Assembly (NCBI RefSeq): GCF_002847445.1
Contig: NZ_CP025433.1
Location: 1 to 64,000 of the forward strand
Source: Paracoccus zhejiangensis
Lineage (GTDB): Bacteria > Pseudomonadota > Alphaproteobacteria > Rhodobacterales > Rhodobacteraceae
Length of the DNA: 64,000 nt
Reading direction: 5' to 3'
This document shows positions 53,910 to 61,937 of this stretch, one piece after another; positions within the stretch are counted from its first letter, which is position 1; the number at the start of each line of letters is the position of its first letter. The notes under the pieces are model-generated. The model did not search any database. It was not told the origin of the DNA and worked only from the letters and a program-made list of their open reading frames with translations. The translations under genes and the position numbers were made by a program.

Positions 53910-54155
53910 ATGGCAATCCTGATCAGAGGCGACGAGATCGACGCATTGGTCGAGAAATACTGTGCCATGACGGGCCAGAGCAACAAGAGCGAGGCGGTGC
54001 GCCGCGCGCTGGCGGCACAGATCGAGGCGCTGGCGGCCAAGGAAAGCTTGGCGGACCGGGTTGCGAAGATTCAGCGGCAGGCGGCTGACGGCGGATTTGT
54101 CGCCCCGAAAAGCTCCGACAAGGCATTCATGGATGAGATGTGGGGCGAAGGCTGA
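53910..54155 (+). CDS. vapB: VapB-type antitoxin
   Basis: An 81-residue protein: an N-terminal ribbon-helix-helix (MAILIRGDEIDALVEKYCAM, SNKSEAVRRALAAQIEAL) followed by a toxin-neutralising tail ending DKAFMDEMWGEG. It matches the PSK-type VapB family. It overlaps vapC by one base (TGATG), the standard antitoxin-first order, and probably represses its own promoter. Confidence 0.88.
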   Translation: MAILIRGDEIDALVEKYCAMTGQSNKSEAVRRALAAQIEALAAKESLADRVAKIQRQAADGGFVAPKSSDKAFMDEMWGEG

Positions 54156-54580
54156 TGTTTCTCGATGCCAGCGCGCTGGTCGCGGTGCTGCTGAAGGAAT
54201 CTGACGGCACCGCGCTTCTGAAGGCGATGGAGGCCGCACGCGGCAGGCTGCGGTTTTCGCCGGTGGTGCGGATGGAGGCGGTTCTGGCGCTGGTGCGCGC
54301 GCGGATCGAGACGCGCGGCAAGGGACCAGCAACCGGCGCCGACAATGCCGATGCGACGGGGCTGGTCGATCAGCTGCTGGAAGCCCTGGAAGCGCAAGAA
54401 ATGCCGATCACCAGCGAGATCGGCAAGGCTGCGATCGCGGCCCTGGCGATCTATGGCAAGCAAGTCGGGCATCCGGCGCAGCTGAACATGGGCGATGCGC
54501 TGTCCTATGCCTGCGCCAAGGCCGAAGGGATTCCGCTGCTCTACAAGGGGCGGGATTTCAGCGAAACGGATTTGGCGTAG
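54155..54580 (+). CDS. vapC: VapC-type PIN-domain toxin
   Basis: A 141-residue ribonuclease of the PIN fold. Likely metal-binding acids: the aspartate in MFLDASALVAVLL, the glutamate in VVRMEAVLAL and the aspartate in LNMGDALSYACAK. VapC toxins cleave tRNA or rRNA to stop growth when the antitoxin is lost, so the pair stabilises the replicon. I chose the ATG at 54155; one 15 bases upstream lies inside vapB. Confidence 0.9.
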   Translation: MFLDASALVAVLLKESDGTALLKAMEAARGRLRFSPVVRMEAVLALVRARIETRGKGPATGADNADATGLVDQLLEALEAQEMPITSEIGKAAIAALAIYGKQVGHPAQLNMGDALSYACAKAEGIPLLYKGRDFSETDLA

Positions 54581-54600
54581 TAAGATAGATGGGGTTGCCT

Positions 54601-54888
54601 ATGACTAATACCGCTCCAGTGATCATCTCACTGTTTGCGCTTGGGGTATCGGGGGCCGCGCTCTGGGGACAGATACAAAGCTCATCCGAGACGAATGAAA
54701 GAGGGCAGCTTGTCGCGCTGATCAACGCATGCGTGGCTTTGTCACAGCATCACTATAGCCCTCGTGTTGGTAACGACGGTGGGCCATGGGCAGACAAAAC
54801 GAGGGCACTGGCGCTATGCCTTTCCAGCCCGGACCCATCGGCCTGCAGACTCGAAGTTAATGAAGCTGATGATAATGACCTGTGCTGA
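54601..54888 (+). CDS. Small membrane-anchored hypothetical protein
   Basis: Begins MTNTAPVIISLFALGVSGAA, a membrane anchor, followed by a soluble part with three cysteines (NACVALSQHH, ALALCLSSPDPSACRL). About 95 residues. An in-frame ATG at 54589 gives four more residues. Function unknown; it follows vapC closely but may not belong to the operon. Confidence 0.5.
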   Translation: MTNTAPVIISLFALGVSGAALWGQIQSSSETNERGQLVALINACVALSQHHYSPRVGNDGGPWADKTRALALCLSSPDPSACRLEVNEADDNDLC

Positions 54889-54923
54889 CGATCAACGCAT
54901 CAGCGGCTTATACGATGTGCGTC

Positions 54924-54950
54924 AAAGAAAAGGACCGCCCGAGGGCGGCC
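54924..54950 (-). terminator. Rho-independent terminator after the methylase-like gene
   Basis: On the minus strand GGCCGCCCTCGGGCGGTCC forms a GC stem followed by TTTTCTTT. It lies about 95 bases past the stop of the gene at 55044-55838. Confidence 0.75.
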
Positions 54951-55043
54951 CAAGTGAACCTTCGTCGCAGAAGGAAACCCTGAAAAGTGGGATCTTTGAT
55001 CCCCTTTCGTTCTCGGTCAGAATAGGCAACGCAATGGCCTGCG

Positions 55044-55838
55044 TCAATCGCATTGCCAGACAGCGCGAGCCTGGACCGGCGCGGTGCTGCGCAGCAGCTC
55101 GCGCGCTCGGGCGCGGGCCTCTTCGTAGGCCTGCGCGGCACGGCGGGCGGCATCCTTCTGCTTCGAGAACGGATCGCCATGCAGACCGAAGAACACCGGC
55201 GCAGCCGCTGTATAGGCCTGCTCGAACACTTCCAGCGAAAGGCTGTTGCCATTGATGACGCCGCCGGCGATCCCGCGTGTGCTGATCTGGATATAGGCCA
55301 TGTGGTAGGTGCTGCGGGACAACTCTACCGCTTCCACCCAGATATGCCGTGCCGGGTCAAAGCCCTGGCTTTCCAGCGCATCGGCGAGCGCCAGAACCAT
55401 GCCGCCCGCACCGGCCGCGGGTTCTGACACAGTGATGAAACCCTGCGCCTCGATCTGTGCGCGGGCATCGCCAAGGCTCATATCGGCGATCAAGCGGCTG
55501 ACCTCATAGGGCGTGAAAAACTGCCCGAGGCCCGCATCAAGCGCACCGATCTCGGCCGCGACCTGGCCGATGAAGTCGATGCCGCCGCCGGCAATGGCCT
55601 CGATGGAGAGGGCCATCATTTCAGGCATGCGCCGCACATCGTCCTTGTTCGGGAACCTGCCGACGCAGGCCATATAGTCCGCTTCCAGCCTGTCCCGCTG
55701 ATCGGCGAAAGGTGTGGCGCGCTTGGCAAGGGCGCAATAGGCCATTTCGCAGAACAGGCGGAAGATCTCGGTGCGGGTTTTCGAGCGGTCGAACTGGTCG
55801 AGGGCGCGCAGGAATGCGGTGACGGCGGGATGGGTCAT
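55044..55838 (-). CDS. N-6 DNA methylase-like protein without visible NPPY motif
   Basis: A 264-residue protein. GQFFTPYEVSRLIADM and EPAAGAGGMVLALADAL are the start and the SAM-binding motif of HsdM-type adenine methylases. The catalytic motif IV (N/D-PP-Y/F) is not visible; where it should come, the chain reads GVINGNSLSLEVFEQ and then turns into a lysine and alanine rich helix (RRAAQAYEEARARARELL). It may bind DNA or SAM without methylating. It heads a group of small plasmid genes. Confidence 0.75.
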   Translation of the reverse strand: MTHPAVTAFLRALDQFDRSKTRTEIFRLFCEMAYCALAKRATPFADQRDRLEADYMACVGRFPNKDDVRRMPEMMALSIEAIAGGGIDFIGQVAAEIGALDAGLGQFFTPYEVSRLIADMSLGDARAQIEAQGFITVSEPAAGAGGMVLALADALESQGFDPARHIWVEAVELSRSTYHMAYIQISTRGIAGGVINGNSLSLEVFEQAYTAAAPVFFGLHGDPFSKQKDAARRAAQAYEEARARARELLRSTAPVQARAVWQCD

Positions 55839-55897
55839 GTCAAAATCCTTGTGGGAATGGGGTAGGGTGCCGCGCCGTCAGGCGCGGCGCGCGGGCA

Positions 55898-56212
55898 TCA
55901 CTGGTTGCGCGCTTGGCTCAGGGCCAGCATGATCGCGGTCCTGTTGGCGGCCACATCATTGCTGATCTGGTCATAGGGCTTCGACCAGTCGACCGGCGTT
56001 TGCAGAAGGGCGTCCATGATCGCGAAAGCGCCTCTCCGGGTGCGGCGATCGCCGCCCCGTCCGCCGCCGATGCACATGCCTGATGCGACATGAACGACCT
56101 GCCAGCGTTTGTGCTGCTTGAAAACGCCAAGCCCCGACCGGCAATAGGCGGTCACGGTCTGGTCGCCATAGAGGCTGTTCGGGATCGTGATCATCTGTTG
56201 TGCATGGGTCAT
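55898..56212 (-). CDS. Plasmid-type hypothetical protein, 104 residues
   Basis: Reads MTHAQQMITIPNSLYGDQTV, then SGLGVFKQHKRWQVVHVASG and ends LALSQARNQ. A glycine-rich loop (CIGGGRGGDRRTRRG) stands out. It lies upstream of the methylase-like gene on the same strand and may share its transcript. Function unknown. Confidence 0.6.
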   Translation of the reverse strand: MTHAQQMITIPNSLYGDQTVTAYCRSGLGVFKQHKRWQVVHVASGMCIGGGRGGDRRTRRGAFAIMDALLQTPVDWSKPYDQISNDVAANRTAIMLALSQARNQ

Positions 56213-56277
56213 CGAACTGATCCTTGAATGTCAGGGGATGCGGTTGCCGCCGCGCCATCCGGCGCGGCGCTGTCGGG

Positions 56278-56510
56278 TCAGATGCGGGTCCAGTCGCGGG
56301 ACATGATGTTGCTGATGGAATAGCGCCCGCCGGTTTCGGTGCTGATGAACACCGTGCGGTTGCTGCGCCCCCATTTTTCCTTTGCGACGCGGAAGGTCTG
56401 CAACTCAGCGCCATCCGAAAACCGCAAGGGCGTCGTCAGGTGGATCACGTCACCGGGTTTCAGTCGCCGATTGCTGCGTGCGGCATGGTCGCGGCAGCGC
56501 TGCCGCCAAG
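56278..56510 (-). pseudogene. Plasmid-type hypothetical protein, C-terminal fragment cut by IS21
   Basis: Reads RRLKPGDVIHLTTPLRFSDG, FRVAKEKWGRSNRTVFISTE and ends SRDWTRI. The 5-prime end is lost at the IS21 boundary (56511), although an ATG inside the IS keeps the frame open. The surviving part looks like a small beta-barrel. I do not know the family with certainty. Confidence 0.55.
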
Positions 56511-56567
56511 TGTCAACGGCGGAGCAAAAACCGGCCACGGGGCGGCGCAAAAGCAGGCCACTTTCTT

Positions 56568-56620
56568 GCGCGCTTGAGCCCGCCGGGAGGGCGTAGCCCG
56601 AGCGGCGGGCTCAAGCGCGC
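56568..56620. terminator. Long hairpin in the istB-side end of IS21
   Basis: An 18-bp perfect stem (GCGCGCTTGAGCCCGCCG at 56568-56585 pairs with 56603-56620) around a 17-base loop, just past the istB stop. It may end istAB transcription or block read-through into the IS. Confidence 0.7.
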
Positions 56621-56631
56621 GTTGCGGTTTT

Positions 56632-57396
56632 CTATGGGGTCTGGCCGGCGTTTCGGGCCCGACTTTGCGCGAGCCTGTAGCTCTCGCCATTCATCTCGAG
56701 GATGTTGACGTGGTGGGTCAGGCGGTCGAGCAGAGCGCCGGTCAGCCGCTCTGTTCCGAAGGTCTCGGTCCATTCGTCGAACGGCAGGTTGCTGGTGATG
56801 AGCGTGGCGCCGCGCTCGTAGCGTTGCGAGATCATCTCGAAGAGTAGCTCGGCGCCGGTCTTTGACAGAGGCACGAAGCCCAGTTCATCGATGATGAGCA
56901 GTTTGACCGAAGCCAGCTGCTTCTGGAGCCGCAGGAGGCGGCGCTCGTCGCGGGCTTCCATCAACTCGTTGACCAGTGCCGCGGCCGTAGTGAAGCTGAC
57001 CGACATTCCTTTCTGACAAGCGGCCAGTCCCAGCCCCAGAGCAACATGCGTCTTGCCCGTGCCACTCGGTCCGAGCGCAATGACGTTTTCGCGCCGCTCG
57101 ATCCATTCGCAACGGGCAAGGTCCAGCACCTGCATCTTGTTGAGCTTCGGGATCGCCTTGAAGTCGAAGCTGTCCAGGCTCTTCTTGGCGGGGAACTTTG
57201 CAACCTTGATCCGGCGTTCGATCATCCGTCCCTCGCGGTCGATCAGTTCCAGTTCGACCAGTCGGGCGAGGAACTGGACGTGGTCCAGGCCCTCGGCTGC
57301 ACATTGGCGCGCCAGCTTCTCGTGCTCCCGCAAGAAGGTCGGGAGCTTCAGCGTCTTCAGGTGATGAGCAAGCAGGATCTGCGGCGCACCGGTCAT
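56632..57396 (-). CDS. istB: IS21-family helper ATPase IstB
   Basis: A 254-residue AAA+ ATPase. Walker A in [15 protein letters not shown], Walker B in LLIIDELGFVPLSKTG, and the C-terminal LLDRLTHHVNILEMNGESYR. Its start overlaps the istA stop by four bases. It is clearly different in sequence from the IstB at 28486-29280. Confidence 0.95.
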   Translation of the reverse strand: MTGAPQILLAHHLKTLKLPTFLREHEKLARQCAAEGLDHVQFLARLVELELIDREGRMIERRIKVAKFPAKKSLDSFDFKAIPKLNKMQVLDLARCEWIERRENVIALGPSGTGKTHVALGLGLAACQKGMSVSFTTAAALVNELMEARDERRLLRLQKQLASVKLLIIDELGFVPLSKTGAELLFEMISQRYERGATLITSNLPFDEWTETFGTERLTGALLDRLTHHVNILEMNGESYRLAQSRARNAGQTP

Positions 57397-58880
57397 GCCG
57401 CGTCTCCCGACAGCAGAGACATGTAGCTTGCCGCCGAGGTGGTCCCCACGTTGGCCCGCGGCAGGTAGGGATAGACATCGAGGTCCAGCTTCGGCGGCCG
57501 TTTCTCAACATGGCAGAGAGCGAGGTGCTTCACGGCATCGAAGCCGACAGCGCCCAATTGCAGGGCCTTCTTCACGGCCGCGTGGAGATCATCGATGTCG
57601 AAGGTTTCCAGCAGGCGCAAAACCTGCACATATTCCCGGCGTCCCGCCTTGATCATCCGCGCCTCCATCAGGCGGCGCAGGGTTGCGAACTCCGGCGGCA
57701 GGTTCCATTCGGCAAGAGGCGCGGCCTGATCCAAAGCATTGATCTTCCTCTCGATGAGCGGGAGGTAATGCACCGGATCGAACACCATGTCCTCGCGGTC
57801 ATAGCAGCGGGGGTGGCGTGCGATGAGCTCGCCACCGCAGCCGATCACAACCTCGTCGACATAGCCCCTGATCCAGACATCGCGGTGGCCGTAGGCGACC
57901 GGCACCGAGTAATCGTTGGTCTTGTAGCGCACCAGCGCTTGGGAACTGACTCGCCCGGTGGCTTGGTCGCAGGCATCGAACGGCGCGGGTGGCAGATCAG
58001 ACATCACGACCAGATCTCGCACGAGGCGTTCCCCGATGGTCTCGGACTGGCCGCGCAGAACATCCGCCTGACGTTTGCGACACTGCTCCTCCAGATAGGC
58101 GTTGAACGAAGCCCAACTCACAAACCGCGGGACCGGGACCATGAAGTTGCGGCGGGAATAGCCGACCAATCCTTCCGCGTTGCCCTTGTCGTTCCCCTTG
58201 CCGGGGCGGCCATAGCGGTCTCGGAACAGGTAGTGGGACAGGAACCCGCTGAAGAGCGTGGCCCGCTGACGTGTGCCGTCCGCCAGGATCTTCGCAACAA
58301 GACAGCGATCGTTGTCGTAGAGGACCGATACCGGCACCCTGCCGAAGAAGGCGAAGGCGTGGACGTGGCCGTCTACCCAGGCTTCCGCTGTCGCCGCGGG
58401 ATAGGCGCGCACGAAGCAGGCATCACTGTGCGGCAAGTCCATAACGAAGAAGTGCGCCTTCTGCTCGACGCCGCCGATGACGACCACAGCCTCGCCGAAG
58501 TCGGCCTGGGCATGTCCTGGCGGATGGGCTAGCGGCACGAAAATCTCTCGGCCGCGCCGCTCGCGCTCCCGCATATAGTCCTTGATGATCGTATAGCCGC
58601 CGGTGAAGCCATGCTCATCGCGAAGCCGCTCGAATACCCGCTTCGCCGTGTGCCGTTGCTTTCGATGGACCTCGCGATCCCCCTCCAGCCAGCCATCGAT
58701 GATCTCGGTGAACCCATCCAGCTTCGGCCGCTTCACCGGCGCCGTCCGCCGGTATCCAGGCGGAACCGAGAACGCCAACATCTTCCGAACGCTGTCGCGG
58801 GAAACCCCAAACTGACGCGCAGCCTCGCGCTGGCTCATGCCTTCTGAACAAGCCAGGCGAACCTTCCGATACAAATCCAC
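57393..58880 (-). CDS. istA: IS21-family transposase IstA
   Basis: A 495-residue transposase. Helix-turn-helix MSQREAARQFGVSRDSVRKM near the N-terminus, then the DDE core with PPGHAQADFGEAVVVIGG, SVLYDNDRCLVAKIL and GNDKGNAEGLVGYSRRNFMV. It appears intact, so the element could be active. Confidence 0.95.
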   Translation of the reverse strand: MDLYRKVRLACSEGMSQREAARQFGVSRDSVRKMLAFSVPPGYRRTAPVKRPKLDGFTEIIDGWLEGDREVHRKQRHTAKRVFERLRDEHGFTGGYTIIKDYMRERERRGREIFVPLAHPPGHAQADFGEAVVVIGGVEQKAHFFVMDLPHSDACFVRAYPAATAEAWVDGHVHAFAFFGRVPVSVLYDNDRCLVAKILADGTRQRATLFSGFLSHYLFRDRYGRPGKGNDKGNAEGLVGYSRRNFMVPVPRFVSWASFNAYLEEQCRKRQADVLRGQSETIGERLVRDLVVMSDLPPAPFDACDQATGRVSSQALVRYKTNDYSVPVAYGHRDVWIRGYVDEVVIGCGGELIARHPRCYDREDMVFDPVHYLPLIERKINALDQAAPLAEWNLPPEFATLRRLMEARMIKAGRREYVQVLRLLETFDIDDLHAAVKKALQLGAVGFDAVKHLALCHVEKRPPKLDLDVYPYLPRANVGTTSAASYMSLLSGDAA

Positions 58881-58998
58881 GGTGAAAATCCTCCCGCCCT
58901 CCCTGTCGCCAGAAAGGGTAAAGGTGGACGACTTTTACGCCGCCCGCAGCGGGCTCATCCCGCCGCTACCGTGGTCGACTTTCTCACCGCCGTTCTCA

Positions 58999-59442
58999 GC
59001 CGGGCTGGACGAGATGTTCAACGAGCCCGGTCCCGATCCCGGCATGATGGAAGAGGACGTGCAGGCCGAGGACGATTACCTGCGTATTTCGCCGCCGGCG
59101 GGTGAGGCCGACGATGTGCCCGAGGCGCTGACCGAGAACGTGCCTTACGAAACTTGCGAGAAGGTGCCGGAAGCAAAGACGCAAGAATTCTTCAGGGGAA
59201 CGCCGGACGCCTATGCCAATCGCATGTTCTACGATTTTGCGCGCTATGAGCGGGTATTGACGACGAAAGACTGCACCTGCGCCGGCAAAGTCGCGCCTTT
59301 CGATACGGTGCAAGAGATCAGGGATCAGATCACGGCGGAACAGGGCGAGGACTGGAACCGTCTCATCATCGGTGGTGACTACGAAACCGCAGGAAACAAA
59401 CTGCGCGATCAGGTCGAGGCCATGTGCGGAGGCAGGTTCTGA
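58999..59442 (+). pseudogene. Unnamed type IV secretion-linked gene, 5-prime truncated by IS21
   Basis: The frame is open from the IS21 boundary and reads TQEFFRGTPDAYANRMFYDF, then RVLTTKDCTCAGKVAPFDTV and ends QVEAMCGGRF. A conserved CxC pair and acidic N-terminus are visible; no signal peptide survives. An internal ATG at 59014 could start a shortened protein. It overlaps virB6 by one base. It may be a VirB5-associated or entry-exclusion protein, which I cannot decide. Confidence 0.6.
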
Positions 59443-60473
59443 TGGGCATTGTCACCGACATCCTGACCACCATCGACACCAGCGTCATGACCGCCGGCGA
59501 ACGGTTTTTTGAAAGCACCGCCGCGGGCATGTTGCCGGTCATGACCATCGCGACCACCATCCTGCTCATCCTGGTTGGCATGAACATGGCGCTCGGGGTC
59601 TACCAGATGACGGCGCGGGACTCGCTCCAGCTCACGGTGCGGATCGTCATGGTCTATCTCTTCGCCTTCAGCTGGTCGAGCTTCGGCACGATCTACGATG
59701 CCTTCGCCACTGCCAGCGGCGACATGGCCATGCGCTTCTTCGACATTGCCGCGACCACCGGGGAACGCAGCACCTATGAGGCGATGGACAGGTTTGCCTC
59801 CCAGATGGCGGATACGGCCGATGGTGTGGCCAAGTCGCAGGGCTCGATCCTGCGGGGTGTGCTCGGCGCCTTCTTCTTCGCATTGCTGGCGCTCCTGATG
59901 GGCATCTATGTCCTCATCGTCGGCTTTGCCAAGATCATGCTGGCCTTCCTGATCGGCATCGCCCCGATCGCCATGGTGGCAACCCTCTTCGAGCGGACGA
60001 AGAACATGTTCGAGGCCTGGCTCAGCAGCTTCGTCGGCTACCTGATCTACCCGATTGCCGCCTCGGCCGTGATCGCCACCATCGTGGCCGTGGCCAGGCA
60101 GCAATTCGTGCGCCAAGAGAATGTGGACACGATCAGCCAGATCATCGGCTTCCTGGTCATCGTCTTCGTCGGCATCTTTGCGCTGAAAGCCATCCCGTCC
60201 GCAGCATCGAACATCACCGGGCATTTCCACCTGGCCAATATCACGCCGCAGGCGCTGCGCCTCGGACAGGGCGGGCTCGGCGTCGCGGCGCGGAACCTGC
60301 CCGGCAGCTCGACGATCCGCGACGCGGCGACCATCGCCAGCGCGATCCGCACGGGCAGCGCCGATGATCCGAGGCTGCAGGCCCAGAGGCGCGACCGCGA
60401 GCTGCGCGAGCGCGGCGCGGCGATCCGGCAGAAGTTCAACGACATCCGCCTGCTGCGCGGCGGCAAGGACTGA
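59442..60473 (+). CDS. virB6: Type IV secretion inner-membrane protein VirB6
   Basis: A 343-residue protein with about six membrane helices, including MLPVMTIATTILLILVGMNM, FAKIMLAFLIGIAPIAMVAT and SQIIGFLVIVFVGIFALKAI, typical of the VirB6/TrbL superfamily. The C-terminal 80 residues are charged and arginine rich. It forms part of the DNA channel. GGAGGCAGG precedes the ATG at 59442, which overlaps the previous stop. Confidence 0.88.
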   Translation: MGIVTDILTTIDTSVMTAGERFFESTAAGMLPVMTIATTILLILVGMNMALGVYQMTARDSLQLTVRIVMVYLFAFSWSSFGTIYDAFATASGDMAMRFFDIAATTGERSTYEAMDRFASQMADTADGVAKSQGSILRGVLGAFFFALLALLMGIYVLIVGFAKIMLAFLIGIAPIAMVATLFERTKNMFEAWLSSFVGYLIYPIAASAVIATIVAVARQQFVRQENVDTISQIIGFLVIVFVGIFALKAIPSAASNITGHFHLANITPQALRLGQGGLGVAARNLPGSSTIRDAATIASAIRTGSADDPRLQAQRRDRELRERGAAIRQKFNDIRLLRGGKD

Positions 60474-60512
60474 ACAGAGCGGGCCCAAGCGCCAGCTTCA
60501 GGAGGTGAGGGA

Positions 60513-61196
60513 ATGACAGACCGCCTGTCTGAACAAAAGACGATTCTCGAAAGCGAGCTGATTTTCGGGGCCAGGCGCAGCCTGCGCACGGCTTGGGGGG
60601 TGGCCGGCCTTACCAGCCTGATCGCACTGGGCGCGCTGAGTGCGCTGATCCTCTTGCTGCCGCTGAAGGAGACCCAGGCCTACCTGACCATCGTGGACCG
60701 CGACACAGGCATTGCCGAACGCGCGGTCGCGATCGAGAAGGCGACGATTGAACAGGCCGATGCGGTCAAGCAGAGTCTCGTCTTCAATTACGTCATGGAT
60801 CGCGAGACCTATGATGCCAATGACAATGAGCGGCGCATCCTCAAGGTCTATCGCCAGTCGGCGGGCCTCGCGCAGCAGGGGCTTCGCGCGCTCTGGACCG
60901 AGGGCAATGCCGATTATCCACCCGATCTTTATGGGACGACGGGCAAGATCTCGATCGAGGTGTTGAGCGTCAACCCGATCGACGAGGACACGGTGCAGCT
61001 GCGCTTCACCAAGACCCTGACCCGTCCCGGCGAGGATGACCGGATCGGCAATTTCTACGCCACCGTCACCTGGCAGTTCGTGCCCACCCAGCAATCGGCG
61101 GTCGAGCTGGTCTGGGAAAACCCCTTCGGCTTCACCGTGACGGATTACCGGGTGAGCGCCGAATCTCTCGAAGCCCAGCAGGACGGAGGCAAGTGA
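60513..61196 (+). CDS. virB8: Type IV secretion protein VirB8
   Basis: A 227-residue bitopic protein. One helix at residues 30-52 (VAGLTSLIALGALSALILLL) is followed by a periplasmic NTF2-like domain with VMDRETYDANDNERR and RFTKTLTRPGEDD. It nucleates assembly of the secretion core. GGAGGTGAGGG precedes the ATG. The same N-terminal sequence recurs as a decayed copy near 6172-6317. Confidence 0.92.
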   Translation: MTDRLSEQKTILESELIFGARRSLRTAWGVAGLTSLIALGALSALILLLPLKETQAYLTIVDRDTGIAERAVAIEKATIEQADAVKQSLVFNYVMDRETYDANDNERRILKVYRQSAGLAQQGLRALWTEGNADYPPDLYGTTGKISIEVLSVNPIDEDTVQLRFTKTLTRPGEDDRIGNFYATVTWQFVPTQQSAVELVWENPFGFTVTDYRVSAESLEAQQDGGK

Positions 61197-61927
61197 TGCT
61201 GAAATCGACCTATGGCGCGGCCGCGCTGGCCGCATATCTCGCCCTGCCGGGCCTTGTTCATGCCGAAGCGCGACCGCAATCGGGCGCGCGCGATCATCGC
61301 GTGACCTATGCCACCTACCAGGAGGGGCAGGTCTATACCGTCGCGACCCGCCTGCGCAACGTCACCCTGATCGAGCTTGGCGCTGGCGAGCGCATCCAGT
61401 CCATCGCCATCGGCGACAGTGAAAGCTTCCAGGTCGACAAGCTGGAAGGCGCCAATGTCTTCACCGTGAAGCCGGTGATCCAGGGGGCCGCGACCAATAT
61501 GACCGTGGAGACCAACCGGAGGTTCTATTTTGTGAACCTGGTCGAGACGAGCCGCGGCACGCCGAGCTGGTCGGTCAAGTTCACCGTGCCGGGCGAGAGC
61601 GGTGGCCCGCGCGCAGCGGGTGCCGCCGCGAGGGTGGCGGCCGCGACCCTGCCGCCGATGCGCTATGCGGTCACGCGCAGGGTGAATGGCGCCACATTCG
61701 CGCCGACCGGCGTCTCCGATGACGGCAACAGGACGTATTTCCAGATCCCGCCCGGCGCGCCGATGCCAAGCGTCTTCCGGGTCGATGGCAAGGGGCTCGA
61801 ATATGCGGTCAACAGCACGACGAAGGGCACCGTCATCACCGTGGCCGGCCGCTCGGAACGCTGGGTGCTGCGCTACGGCGATCATTCTGTCTGCGTGACC
61901 GGCAGGGTCGCGCGGGCCGGGTCGTAA
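61196..61927 (+). CDS. virB9: Type IV secretion protein VirB9
   Basis: A 243-residue exported protein with signal peptide MLKSTYGAAALAAYLALPGLVHA. The N-terminal domain (LIELGAGERIQSIAIGDSES) and C-terminal domain (RYAVTRRVNGATFAPTGVSD, GRSERWVLRYGDHSVCVTG) match VirB9. It joins VirB7 and VirB10 in the outer-membrane core complex. The ATG overlaps the virB8 stop by one base; a GTG just upstream is less likely. Confidence 0.93.
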   Translation: MLKSTYGAAALAAYLALPGLVHAEARPQSGARDHRVTYATYQEGQVYTVATRLRNVTLIELGAGERIQSIAIGDSESFQVDKLEGANVFTVKPVIQGAATNMTVETNRRFYFVNLVETSRGTPSWSVKFTVPGESGGPRAAGAAARVAAATLPPMRYAVTRRVNGATFAPTGVSDDGNRTYFQIPPGAPMPSVFRVDGKGLEYAVNSTTKGTVITVAGRSERWVLRYGDHSVCVTGRVARAGS

Positions 61928-61937
61928 GGAGGCCGCG

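Larger units (their letters stand above)
56511..58998 (-). mobile_element. Complete IS21-family element, 2488 bp
   Basis: The ends begin TGTCAACGGCGGAGCAAAAA (56511) and, from the other side, TGAGAACGGCGGTGAGAAAG (58998 inward), similar inverted repeats starting TG. They contain intact istA and istB. The flanks (CCAAG before, GCCGG after) show no target duplication, which suggests that DNA was lost or rearranged next to the element. Confidence 0.88.
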
